A stretch of 64,000 nt of DNA from Bacteroidales bacterium (GTDB lineage Bacteria > Bacteroidota > Bacteroidia > Bacteroidales > F082): the NCBI GenBank assembly GCA_030683155.1, contig JAUXMV010000058.1, forward strand, positions 1-64,000. Reading direction: 5' to 3'. The notes under the pieces are model-generated. The model did not search any database. It had not been told where the DNA came from and worked only from the letters and a program-made list of their open reading frames with translations. Each line of letters opens with the position of its first letter. Position 1 is the stretch's first letter. Both the position numbers and the translations under genes were made by a program. This document shows positions 1 to 8,499 of the stretch, one piece after another.

Positions 1-19
1 GTGGTGGCATCGCCACCAC
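1..19. repeat. Short perfect hairpin at window edge
   Basis: GTGGTGGC (1-8) and GCCACCAC (12-19) form a perfect 8-bp inverted repeat with a 3-nt loop. It is cut by the window edge and may be larger. It lies just left of a dispersed-repeat-like sequence, so both may belong to one intergenic repeat. Confidence 0.5.
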
Positions 20-48
20 CAAGCCCCCTTCTTACATCGCTAATGTAT

Positions 49-86
49 TGTCATTCTGAACGTAACAAAGTGAAGTGAAGAATCTC
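49..86. repeat. Dispersed intergenic repeat resembling TCATTCTGAACGAAGTGAAGAATC type
   Basis: The stretch contains TGTCATTCTGAAC, then a slightly expanded AACAAAGTGAAGTGAAG, then AATCTC. It resembles a short repeat that I recall as common between genes in Bacteroidota and some other bacteria. Copy number cannot be judged from one window. Confidence 0.45.
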
Positions 87-154
87 ATAACTCTATCCAA
101 AAGTTTACCGGACAATAATACATTTTCAAACAGAAACCTATGTTCAGATAAAAA

Positions 155-183
155 CAAAGGCGCCTGAAAATCAAGCGCCTTTG
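155..183 (-). terminator. Rho-independent terminator of the S8 protease gene
   Basis: CAAAGGCGC (155-163) and GCGCCTTTG (175-183) form a perfect 9-bp stem with an 11-nt loop. On the minus strand the stem is followed by TTTTT, 28 bp past the stop codon of the protease gene. Confidence 0.85.
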
Positions 184-211
184 CAGATATAAAAAGGTTT
201 TTAGTGTGACA

Positions 212-2953
212 TTATTTGATCATGATTTTTACCCTTTCGGATATTCCTTTTCCTTCAATGCTGATAATGTATATACCTGCTGTTAAAGTAAGCGCTTTAG
301 AATAAAGAATTTCACCTTTAAGAATATCATCAAACACATTTCTTCCGTCAGCAGCAAAAATATTAAGTTTGGCATTTGAATAACCTGTCGGTAGATTCAA
401 TGTCATTTGTCCATTTGCAAAATGTGCTTTAACCTGTCCTTTAGTTGTTTCTTTTATTCCGACGGCACCCCATTCATAAACTCTGATGTTATCAATCAGA
501 ACACCATATCCGGGTGTAGATTCAGCTTTCCATGCTAAATAGCCATAGGTGTCAGTTTCAGGAATCAGAATAGCTTCAGCTTCAAGCCATCCATCAACAG
601 CATCAAAGCCTGAAAGCGACAAAAGCTGATGTGTAAAGTCTGTTGTATCAGCAGTGTTTCCCCAATACAAGCCTAATTTTTCTTGTGTTCCGTTCACCAG
701 AGCGCGATAAAAGAAATTGATATAATATTCTTTTCCAGGTTCTGTCATAATAGGAGGTGAAATCAGATAATTATTGAAGTTTATTTGAATAAGGCCTGAT
801 GGATTGTAGCACACAAGTGCCTGACTACCCTCATAGCTGCTGTGCGTTGTTGATGCCCACTTGCCATTGCTGTAGTTTTTTTGTTGCCATGAATCCGGTA
901 GAACTGGCGTGCTTACATCTTCCAGATCAATGATATATGGAAATTCGTTAACAACATATAAAGTGTTGAAATACCATATCTCATCGCAATCTTCATTTTC
1001 TCCAAATGAATTTACAGGAACAACCTTCAGATAATATGTATTTCCTGGCTGAAGTTCGGCATCAAAAAAGTTGTCAATCATTGAAACACCATCCATAACA
1101 TTGGTTGGATTCTCAACACCATCTCCATCAGTGCCAAAATATACATTGTAGCTTACTGAAAATGGGGCAGGATGCCAGCGAATAGTCAATGAAAGTGTGT
1201 TGTTTGAAGAATTAGCTACAGGTTCAATTAAACCTTGTGAACAGAATGGAAGACCTTGATATTCGTTAATGCCACTGATAATAAGTGAGAAAACCTGGTC
1301 TGAATTTAGTTCCGTAGCATGATCAACCTGAATGGTGTAGGTGCCAGGAAGAGGATTTTCAATATGGACCAGTTCAACATTATCCACATAATTCTTACCA
1401 TCATTTGTAGCCGCTGCAGTAGGGTTGTCAGGGTCGAGGCTGTAGGGAAAGAAAATTTCTCCATCCGGGGCAATAATTTTTAAGTCAAGATCATGCACCA
1501 GTGAAGGAGTTCTGTCGTTTAAGGCATTAGGAAGCACAGTGCCTGCAGGGTCAATCCAGGCAATGGTTACTCTTAGAGGTACGCCTCCTTGCGCAACAAC
1601 TTCGCGCGTAAAAACAGAGTCAATAGAAAGGGTTATTTCATCAATTACATTTTGAATCACATCATCTTCTGATATAATACCCGCAGCCCGTTCAGCATTC
1701 AGCAAACCCCAGCCAAACATATAATCCGGACCATCTGCAGGACCTGCTTCATCGGCAGTATGAATTGCAAGTGCTCTGAGCGTGCTGGATAACATTGAAA
1801 CGCCACTATGCGTTTGCTGATAATGTTGCTGAAGCAGTGCAAGTGTTCCTGCTGTATTTGGCGAAGACATACTGGTTCCGCTTTTGGTTGAATAATGCGT
1901 ATTATTATTCGATCCTGCTGAGAATGTACTGACGCCTTTGGCAACGATATCGGGTTTAATTCTACCATCATCGACTGGTCCCCAGCTACTAAAACTACTC
2001 ATGATAACTGAAGATGGACCGGTGTAATTCATGACCTGAGCCACAGCACCGACCGACATCATGTTTTTCGCTGTTCCACCATCACCAATACAGTCGAAGC
2101 CATCGGCACCACCATCTACAGGCGCCAGACCGCCAGTTCCTGCATTGGATGGACCTTGTCCGCGATCATTTCCCGACGATTTTACAATAAGATAATAGGG
2201 AGCATTGTAGGCGATTTGATCCCAGTCGCGGGAACGGCTGCCATAAAACCCAAAACGGTAATCCTCCTGATCAGAGATATTGTTGTCACCATACCATGTC
2301 CAGATACCATTGGCACTGTGCCAGCCTGTTATGTATCCATAAGAATGGTTAGACACTTCTAAACCCAGCGAAGCAGCCAAAGCCATTTCTGCTTCCGCAT
2401 TGTTCCAGTCATGTGCTTTTAATGTTCCCATGTAACTCATCCCTTTGGCGTTAGGATTCACCCCGCCTCCAATAAGAGTTCCGGCAACATGTGTAGCATG
2501 ATCACTTAAAGATGTTGCGCCGTCGGTTTGAAAAACCCTCGGACTCCCCAGATTATTGAATTCCTGATGGGTGAGTCTTACAGCACCTCCATCCCATTCA
2601 CCCAACCTATCGTAGCCCTCACCGGTCAAGTTCAAGCCAGTACTGCCGCCTTCCCAAAGTTCAAATGCTCTGGTAGTGATAGCAGCTCCAATATTGTTGG
2701 TTACCAAATAAACCGGTTGCCCATCTTTTACGTCCATTAACTGAATAATGGTTCCGTCTTCAAATTCTTGTCTGACACTGATATTATTAACTTTTGCCCA
2801 TGAGGCAGCTCTTTTTGAAGCCTCCTTCCACTCATTTTCTTTTTGAACAGCAAATGACTCCAAAAATGCAACGTTGGTTACCCTTTGAGCAAAAGCATTA
2901 AAGCCAAAAAATAAAATAAGGGTTAAAAAAATAGTTTTTTGTAAATTCATCAT
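212..2953 (-). CDS. Secreted S8 (subtilisin-like) serine protease with T9SS sorting domain
   Basis: This is a 913-residue extracellular endopeptidase. Residues 1-22 are a signal peptide (cleavage near AFA-Q). The S8 catalytic domain shows the likely Asp121 (EWDGG), His152 (DHATHVAG), oxyanion Asn262 (SSGND) and Ser361 (SGTSMSSP). It is followed by a beta-sandwich region (about 430-575), a fibronectin III-like module (about 585-670), a jelly-roll segment (about 680-830) and a C-terminal type A T9SS sorting domain (about 835-913) ending in basic KIMIK. The protein should therefore cross the outer membrane through the type IX system, and the tail should be removed. A second ATG at 2950 is an equally good start. 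It is monocistronic, with its own -7 box and terminator. Confidence 0.93.
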   Translation of the reverse strand: MMNLQKTIFLTLILFFGFNAFAQRVTNVAFLESFAVQKENEWKEASKRAASWAKVNNISVRQEFEDGTIIQLMDVKDGQPVYLVTNNIGAAITTRAFELWEGGSTGLNLTGEGYDRLGEWDGGAVRLTHQEFNNLGSPRVFQTDGATSLSDHATHVAGTLIGGGVNPNAKGMSYMGTLKAHDWNNAEAEMALAASLGLEVSNHSYGYITGWHSANGIWTWYGDNNISDQEDYRFGFYGSRSRDWDQIAYNAPYYLIVKSSGNDRGQGPSNAGTGGLAPVDGGADGFDCIGDGGTAKNMMSVGAVAQVMNYTGPSSVIMSSFSSWGPVDDGRIKPDIVAKGVSTFSAGSNNNTHYSTKSGTSMSSPNTAGTLALLQQHYQQTHSGVSMLSSTLRALAIHTADEAGPADGPDYMFGWGLLNAERAAGIISEDDVIQNVIDEITLSIDSVFTREVVAQGGVPLRVTIAWIDPAGTVLPNALNDRTPSLVHDLDLKIIAPDGEIFFPYSLDPDNPTAAATNDGKNYVDNVELVHIENPLPGTYTIQVDHATELNSDQVFSLIISGINEYQGLPFCSQGLIEPVANSSNNTLSLTIRWHPAPFSVSYNVYFGTDGDGVENPTNVMDGVSMIDNFFDAELQPGNTYYLKVVPVNSFGENEDCDEIWYFNTLYVVNEFPYIIDLEDVSTPVLPDSWQQKNYSNGKWASTTHSSYEGSQALVCYNPSGLIQINFNNYLISPPIMTEPGKEYYINFFYRALVNGTQEKLGLYWGNTADTTDFTHQLLSLSGFDAVDGWLEAEAILIPETDTYGYLAWKAESTPGYGVLIDNIRVYEWGAVGIKETTKGQVKAHFANGQMTLNLPTGYSNAKLNIFAADGRNVFDDILKGEILYSKALTLTAGIYIISIEGKGISERVKIMIK

Positions 2954-2980
2954 CAGATAATCTTAGTTTAATTTATTGGA

Positions 2981-3009
2981 CAAAAATATACTTTCTTGCT
3001 TAATACAAA
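2981..3009 (-). promoter_or_regulatory. Bacteroidota -33/-7 promoter of the S8 protease
   Basis: On the minus strand TATTTTTG (2988-2981) lies 17 nt downstream of TTTG (3009-3006), which fits the phylum's -33/-7 promoter. Confidence 0.65.
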
Positions 3010-3328
3010 CATAATTACAAAATTGTTTTAGGAAATCACTACTTTTTTATTGAAGTTGAGAAGAAAAACAGAATTTTATGCAACCACTGGGAGAAAGATA
3101 TTTTTGACAAGGCATAAAAATCACTTTTTTTTGAGACTGCCATCTTCATAAGAATTGAAACACTCAAAATTAAAGAATAAGCACATCAAAAATAATAAAT
3201 ATTGAATTAAGAATTTCACGAAATATACACTTTAAAACCAAGGTTTCTTAGTTTTAAAAAGCTCTGGTTGAAATTTATTTTTTTTTCATTTACATGTCAT
3301 TATCAAAATAATCTACACTTGAAATTCG
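3010..3328. other. AT-rich intergenic region, probably holding the IS110 left end
   Basis: No convincing gene is seen. The region is very AT-rich. IS110 elements lack clear terminal inverted repeats, so the left boundary cannot be placed; it should lie in the last part of this stretch. Confidence 0.4.
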
Positions 3329-3336
3329 TATATTTG
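3329..3336 (+). promoter_or_regulatory. -7 box upstream of IS110 transposase
   Basis: TATATTTG matches TAnnTTTG and predicts a transcript with a leader of about 95 nt before the transposase ATG. No clean -33 element is seen. Confidence 0.45.
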
Positions 3337-3401
3337 ACAAAACGTTATCCTTATGAAACATCCATGACAACTTCGACACCCATGAGTATGAAAAGTGAAG
3401 A

Positions 3402-3436
3402 GTTTTTTAATTTTGCTTTGAGCAAAATTAAAAAAC
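3402..3436 (+). promoter_or_regulatory. Perfect 15-bp hairpin abutting the transposase start codon
   Basis: GTTTTTTAATTTTGC (3402-3416) and GCAAAATTAAAAAAC (3422-3436) are exact reverse complements with a 5-nt loop. One base separates the stem from the ATG at 3438. In mRNA this would bury the ribosome landing zone. It could also be part of a structured IS RNA. Confidence 0.8.
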
Positions 3437-3437
3437 T

Positions 3438-4699
3438 ATGGAAACAGCACAAGTTCAATTTGATCAGGTCGTATCGCGAGGTTGCGGTATCGATGTTCAC
3501 AAGAAAATGCTCGTAGCCACCATAGATGGTGAAGGGCTTAAGCAAGAAAAGCGAGAGTTTTCGACTTTCACAAGTTCTTTGACAGAATTGAAAGAATGGT
3601 TATTGGAACGAGAGATTACCCACGTTGCCATGGAAAGTACAGGCGTTTATTGGAAACCGGTTTACCACATACTGGAGCCATGTGGTATAAAAGTCTGGGT
3701 AGTGAATGCCCGACACATCAAGTATGTGCCTGGGCACAAAACGGACAAAAAAGACAGTAAGTGGATTTGCAAACTGCTATTGGCAGGCTTATTAAAACCG
3801 AGCTATATACCGCCAAAAGAGCAACGGGAATTGCGGGATTTAACACGCTATCGGAAAAAAATGATCCAGCAAGTTGCATCGGAGAAAAATCGGATTGTTC
3901 GTATTCTGGAAGATTCCAACGTAAAGCTATCGAGTGTATTAAGTGATACAAACGGAGTAGTAGCCACCAAGTTGATCAACATGCTTTGTGAAGGAAAAAA
4001 TGTCACTATGCAAGACATTGACCGGGTATATCACAAAAAACTACAATGTACCAAAGAAGAGTTGTATGAAGCATGCAATGGCTTTATGACCCAACACAAC
4101 ATCACAATGTTGCAAATGATTCAAAAGAATATTGCTAATACACAAGCATCAATAGAAACGATCAATCAACTAATAAAACAAGTATTATCCAAATACGAAA
4201 ATGTATTGGATGTACTTAAGCAAGTACCGGGACTAAATACCAAAACAGTGGAAGACCTTGTTGCTGAAATCGGTTTGGATATGAGCGTTTTCCCTTCAGA
4301 AAAGCATTTAGCATCCTGGGCAGGAATGGCGCCAGGCAATAATGAGAGCGCTGGTAAAAAAAAAGTGGACGCATAACCCACGGTAACAAACAAGTTAAAG
4401 CAACCATTACAGAGGCAGCGTGGGCTGCAACAAGAACCAAAAACACATTTTATTCGGCAAGGTATCATCGATTGGCAGCACGAAGAGGCAAAAAAAGAGC
4501 CTTAATAGCTATAGGACACTCGATCCTGAAGTCTGTCTATCACATCCTGAACGATAATGTGGCGTATAAAGAACTTGGTGCAGATTATTTGAACGAAAAA
4601 ATTGAAGCTAAACGCAAAAAGTATCTTCAATCTGAATTGAAAAAACTGGGATATGAAGTTCATCTCTCAGCGGTTCAAATAAAAAACACCGGAACATAG
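3438..4699 (+). pseudogene. IS110 family DEDD transposase, split by a -1 frame change
   Basis: The first frame (3438-4376, 312 aa) has the RuvC-like DEDD domain: GIDVHK (Asp), MESTGVYW (Glu), HKTDKKD (Asp, Asp). It then enters the IS116/IS110/IS902 C-terminal domain (QVPGLNTKTVEDL, ASWAGMAPGN, NESAG with the probable catalytic Ser). It ends early because A9 at 4356-4364 puts it out of phase. A -1 shift there continues as SGRITHGNKQVK... and RRGKKRALIAIGHSIL to 4699, giving about 420 aa, the expected family length. The element is either inactivated by one extra A or uses slippage at the run. Most IS110 members have one uninterrupted gene, so a pseudogene is the default call. Confidence 0.85.
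4356..4364 (+). other. A9 slippage-prone run at the transposase frame junction
   Basis: Nine A residues are read AAA AAA AAA in frame. The upstream frame meets TAA at 4374-4376. Re-reading one A gives AGT GGA CGC ATA and restores the conserved C-terminal domain. Confidence 0.8.
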
Positions 4700-4970
4700 C
4701 AAATAGAAATCAAAGGTCGATTTTTACTGACGTAAGCTCCAACAATATGGGAGCTAAGTCGATTATGAAACTGACTTCAACAGCTAAGCACCCAAGACTG
4801 TGACGTAATAGCACGTGTATGAAATTTTGATTTTTTTAGCTGTTTTCTATTTATCAAACCAATAACTTGCATTTGTCTTTCGATAAGTGCCCTCTTTTGT
4901 TTTGTCTAAATTATTGCATTGCTATACTAATAAATTAAAAATGAATTAATTACAACTTAAATCTTTACGT

Positions 4971-7682
4971 ATGAAAATACTATTCAATATCCGTTACAAA
5001 AGCAGCTGGGGACAAGTTGTTTGTGTTGCCGGTTCTAGTGATTTTTTATCAAATTGGGACATGGACCAAAGTGTTCAGCTCAATTACATCGGCAATGATG
5101 AGTGGGCAATAGAGATCGATGCAGAAAAAAATGGTTTTTTTGAGTACAAGTACCTTATACGAGATGCCAGCGGTGTTATTACCTGGGAAGGAGGTAATAA
5201 CCGGTCTGTTTATACTTCAGACTACGAGAATATGGCTATTCGGGATACCTGGCATCCTATTGCTGATCCGAACAGGGTTATGCTTACGAAGGTTTTTACA
5301 GAGGTCATTATGAAGCCTTTAGAGCTGTATAAACAAGAAACTCTAACAGAATCTGACCTGAGGGTTCGTCTTTCATTGCTTGCTCCACGTGTGGGTGCAG
5401 GTTATGGAATGGCAGTCATCGGCTCTATACCAGCTTTAGGTGGCTGGAAAACGCCTGTATTAATGAGTAATCAAAATTATCCAATCTGGGAATTGGAAGT
5501 TGATGCATCAGATTTTGATATAATCGTTGAGTATAAGTATGTTATCGTTAAACTTTCTGATAAGACAGTATCAACATGGGAGGAGGGCGAAAACAGGCTT
5601 TTTTACCCGGTAATATATGGTGAAAAGAATTCAGTACTTGTTATCAACGACGAAAATTTCCGATATCCAGTTGGTAACTGGAAAGGAGCCGGGGTAGCTG
5701 TGCCGGTTTTTTCCCTGCGCACAAATGAAAGTTTTGGGGTTGGTGAATTTAACGACATAAAAAAACTTGTTGATTGGTGTGTTAAAACCGGTTTGCGAAT
5801 GATTCAAGTGTTGCCGGTAAACGAAACGGTTGCAACACATTCATGGCTTGACTCTTATCCCTACAAGTCAATAACGGTGATGGCATTGCATCCAATGTAT
5901 CTTCATCTGCCGGCTTTAGGTCAATTGAAAGATAAAAAGTTGATGAAAGAGTTTGATATAATAGGCAAGGAACTCAACGAAAAGTCTGTTGTTGATTATG
6001 TTGGGGTGACTAAAGCCAAGGCCCGCTATTTTAAACTAATCTTTGACCAGGAATGGGATAATGTCAGAAAGACTGGGGAGTTTTTAAAATTCTTTGAAGA
6101 AAACAGCGAATGGCTTGTTCCTTATGCTGCTTTCTGCTATTTACGTGATCAGTATAAAACCAGTGATTTCAGACAATGGGGCGATTATGCTTTTTATAAA
6201 CCAGATCAAATAAAAGCATTGACAGATCCAACCCAGCCACACCATGAACATATTGCGGTGCATTATTACCAGCAATTTCATCTTGATAAGCAATTGCGTG
6301 AAGTTGCTGATTATGCCCATGCAAATGGAATTGGACTAAAAGGAGATATACCTATTGGAATCAGCCCAAACAGTATCGAGGCCTGGACAGAGCCGCAGCT
6401 TTTTAATTTGAACGGGCAGGCCGGTGCGCCACCAGATGACTTTGCAGTTATGGGTCAGAACTGGGGTTTCCCAACCTACAACTGGGATGTGATGGCGCAG
6501 GATGGTTATGCCTGGTGGAAGAAAAGGCTTTATATGATGGAGAAATATTTCGACGCCTACAGGATCGATCATATCTTAGGGTTTTTCAGAATATGGGAAA
6601 TTCCAACAAATGCACTTCACGGTTTGTTGGGGTATTTCAAACCAGGTATGCCGTTATCTGTTTCAGAGATTGAAGACTGGGGAATCTGGTTTGATCTTGA
6701 ACGATTTACAAAACCTTATATTAAAGAGTACTTTTTAAATGAATTTTTTGGTGAATATTCGGATGAGGTGCGAAGAAAGTATCTTGTTGAGGTCGATTAT
6801 GAGCAATATGAACTCAAATCCGATTTCAATACCCAGCGGAAAATATATGATCATTTTTCACCCCATGGTGAAACAAAAGAGGTTTCAGCTAAAGATATCA
6901 TTATCAGAGATGGATTGATGAGTTTGCTCAATGAAGTGCTCTTTATTAAAGATCCATATGCCGAATACACTGCATTTCATCCTCGTATAGCATTCCATTT
7001 TACATATTCCTACAGGGATCTGGAGGATTATCAAAAAGAAATACTAAATGAACTTTATATCCATTTCTTTTACAAAAGACACGAAGAATTCTGGAAATAT
7101 CATGCCCTTTCAAAACTTCCTTCTATCGTTGCCGCATCAAAGATGTTGGTTTGTGGCGAAGATTTGGGGATGGTACCCGAAAATGTACCCGAGGTTATGC
7201 AAATGCTAAATATATTGAGTTTGGAAATTCAAAGGATGCCAAAGAATCCAAAGGTCGAGTTTGGACATCCTGCTGATGCACCCTATTTGAGTGTTTGTAC
7301 TACTTCCACACATGATATGTCAACTATCAGAGGTTGGTGGGAAGAAGACAGGGCAAAAACACAACGCTTTTATAACAGGATTTTGGGACATAATGATCAA
7401 ATACCTTTTTTTGCCGAACCTTGGGTTTGTCAGGAAATTATTCGTCAGCACCTGCACTCACCTTCTATGTGGACCATCTTTCCAATTCAGGATTTACTGG
7501 CTATAGATGGCAGTTTAAGATGGGAAGAAACAGATAAAGAGAGAATTAACGTTCCAAGTGACCCGGAAAACAAATGGCAATACCGTATGATTATTTCGCT
7601 TGAGGAACTATTGGACGCCTCTGATTTTAACGAACAGATCAAAGGAATGATGCACATTTCAGGTAGAAATGCCGCTTATTAA
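4971..7682 (+). CDS. malQ: 4-alpha-glucanotransferase (amylomaltase, GH77) with two CBM20 domains
   Basis: This enzyme transfers alpha-1,4-glucan segments during glycogen, maltodextrin or starch metabolism in the cytoplasm. The 903-aa protein starts with two CBM20 starch-binding domains (about 1-105 and 120-225), then a GH77 barrel. The catalytic acids are visible: nucleophile Asp533 (RIDHILGFFRIW), acid/base Glu730 (CGEDLGMVP) and Asp782 (STHDMSTIRGWW). The domain order matches the DPE2-type amylomaltases found in Bacteroidota and plant cytosol rather than the short E. coli MalQ. There is no signal peptide. A strong terminator follows at 7813. Confidence 0.96.
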   Translation: MKILFNIRYKSSWGQVVCVAGSSDFLSNWDMDQSVQLNYIGNDEWAIEIDAEKNGFFEYKYLIRDASGVITWEGGNNRSVYTSDYENMAIRDTWHPIADPNRVMLTKVFTEVIMKPLELYKQETLTESDLRVRLSLLAPRVGAGYGMAVIGSIPALGGWKTPVLMSNQNYPIWELEVDASDFDIIVEYKYVIVKLSDKTVSTWEEGENRLFYPVIYGEKNSVLVINDENFRYPVGNWKGAGVAVPVFSLRTNESFGVGEFNDIKKLVDWCVKTGLRMIQVLPVNETVATHSWLDSYPYKSITVMALHPMYLHLPALGQLKDKKLMKEFDIIGKELNEKSVVDYVGVTKAKARYFKLIFDQEWDNVRKTGEFLKFFEENSEWLVPYAAFCYLRDQYKTSDFRQWGDYAFYKPDQIKALTDPTQPHHEHIAVHYYQQFHLDKQLREVADYAHANGIGLKGDIPIGISPNSIEAWTEPQLFNLNGQAGAPPDDFAVMGQNWGFPTYNWDVMAQDGYAWWKKRLYMMEKYFDAYRIDHILGFFRIWEIPTNALHGLLGYFKPGMPLSVSEIEDWGIWFDLERFTKPYIKEYFLNEFFGEYSDEVRRKYLVEVDYEQYELKSDFNTQRKIYDHFSPHGETKEVSAKDIIIRDGLMSLLNEVLFIKDPYAEYTAFHPRIAFHFTYSYRDLEDYQKEILNELYIHFFYKRHEEFWKYHALSKLPSIVAASKMLVCGEDLGMVPENVPEVMQMLNILSLEIQRMPKNPKVEFGHPADAPYLSVCTTSTHDMSTIRGWWEEDRAKTQRFYNRILGHNDQIPFFAEPWVCQEIIRQHLHSPSMWTIFPIQDLLAIDGSLRWEETDKERINVPSDPENKWQYRMIISLEELLDASDFNEQIKGMMHISGRNAAY

Positions 7683-7812
7683 GCATATTCTAAAACTTAG
7701 AAAAAGTAACATTTAACAGGCAAGAAAAATCTGATATGTATTTTTTCTGCTCATAAGCATCGATAGCAGTTTATCTTGGTATTTTTTCAATAATTTCAGA
7801 AGCGTTAAAATA

Positions 7813-7845
7813 AAAAAACCTACAACAGGACGATGTAGGTTTTTT
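7813..7845. terminator. Strong terminator, probably bidirectional, after malQ
   Basis: AAAAAACCTACA (7813-7824) pairs perfectly with TGTAGGTTTTTT (7834-7845), with a 9-nt loop and T runs in both directions. It lies between malQ and the convergent small-gene operon. Confidence 0.9.
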
Positions 7846-7890
7846 GTTTGGCGACTGCTTGCATAAGCCCCTGGGCAAAGGGGAAGGAAC

Positions 7891-8076
7891 TTAAAGGAAG
7901 AATGATCGCTTATTGATCACCGAATATAATCGGTAACTGGTTTGGCTGTCAATAAGCTCGAAAAAATACACTTTAATGCCGTTAACATACACTTTTGCTT
8001 TAATATCTTTGGCAGGATATTCAATTAGTCCTTGCTCTTTTATTTCTTTTAATGTATATAACTCATTTATTTTCAT
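7891..8076 (-). CDS. Small hypothetical protein, second gene of zinc-ribbon mini-operon
   Basis: A 61-residue protein with no recognised family. It looks like a small mixed alpha/beta fold: a predicted helix (LYTLKEIKEQGLI), then strands KAKVYVNGIKVYFFEL and YRLYSVI. No signal peptide or membrane segment is present. The ATG is 10 bp after the stop of the zinc-ribbon gene, so the two are probably co-transcribed. A true ATG start, the tight spacing and a downstream terminator support it as a real gene. Confidence 0.55.
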   Translation of the reverse strand: MKINELYTLKEIKEQGLIEYPAKDIKAKVYVNGIKVYFFELIDSQTSYRLYSVINKRSFFL

Positions 8077-8086
8077 GGTTATATCC

Positions 8087-8275
8087 TTATTTCATTTTAA
8101 TGGTGAACCCGTCCTTTGTACATATAGGACAATTTCCGTTCTTGACAATAGAAATATATCCGCATCGGGAACACTTAAAGTATTTATGTGTTTTGGGAAG
8201 AGTTTTAGTTTTATTTAAGTAAGACCCAAACATTGCTATTATTTTTTCAAGTATGGTTTTCAATATTTGTGCCAT
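8087..8275 (-). CDS. Small zinc-ribbon protein
   Basis: This 62-residue protein has an amphipathic N-terminal helix (AQILKTILEKIIAMFG) and a C-terminal rubredoxin-like zinc ribbon, CSRCGY...GNCPIC, with two CxxC pairs 11 residues apart. Such ribbons bind one Zn and usually mediate protein or nucleic-acid contacts. I do not recognise the exact family. It is the first gene of a two-gene operon and is divergent from deoC. Confidence 0.65.
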   Translation of the reverse strand: MAQILKTILEKIIAMFGSYLNKTKTLPKTHKYFKCSRCGYISIVKNGNCPICTKDGFTIKMK

Positions 8276-8383
8276 AGTGTGATTGGGGTTTAAAAAACAA
8301 TGTTAATTAAATGATTATCAATATGGTAAATTCTATAAAATTCTTTTTTAATTCTTTTGAACTTGTTTCAAGAAAAATTGTTT

Positions 8384-8439
8384 ATCCGATTTCGTAGGCA
8401 AAAGAACATTGCTGATATTGTTTTTCTACAAAATCGGAT
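8384..8439. promoter_or_regulatory. Long inverted repeat upstream of deoC
   Basis: The arms at 8384-8397 (ATCCGATTTCGTAG) and 8426-8439 (CTACAAAATCGGAT) pair at 13 of 14 positions with a 28-nt loop. The right arm ends 12 bp before the deoC -33 box. It is suited to an operator or a looped regulatory structure between the divergent genes. Confidence 0.5.
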
Positions 8440-8451
8440 TGTTTTATTTTG

Positions 8452-8481
8452 TTTGTTCCTTACTTTGTTTTGGTATTTTTG
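8452..8481 (+). promoter_or_regulatory. -33/-7 promoter of deoC
   Basis: TTTG (8452-8455) and TATTTTTG (8474-8481) are 18 nt apart, a good Bacteroidota promoter. It lies inside the longest possible reading frame, which argues for the downstream ATG at 8500. Confidence 0.75.
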
Positions 8482-8499
8482 CAAAAAAGATATCAAAGT

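Larger units (their letters stand above)
3329..4760 (+). mobile_element. IS110-family insertion sequence (ends not resolved)
   Basis: The core is the DEDD transposase gene at 3438-4699 with a promoter-like box, a strong hairpin just before the start codon, and short structured non-coding DNA after the stop. After the stop, AGCTCC (4735-4740) pairs with GGAGCT (4750-4755), and GTCGATT occurs on both sides of that hairpin. IS110 elements encode a bridge RNA in their non-coding ends (established for IS621), so either flank may do so here. The limits given are the innermost I can support; the element sits between a protease gene and malQ and disrupts neither. Confidence 0.7.

Noticed and set aside
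3268-3516. Overlapping open frames around the IS110 start and the opposite strand of the transposase
   Set aside because: They overlap the transposase in other frames and lack any recognisable protein features.
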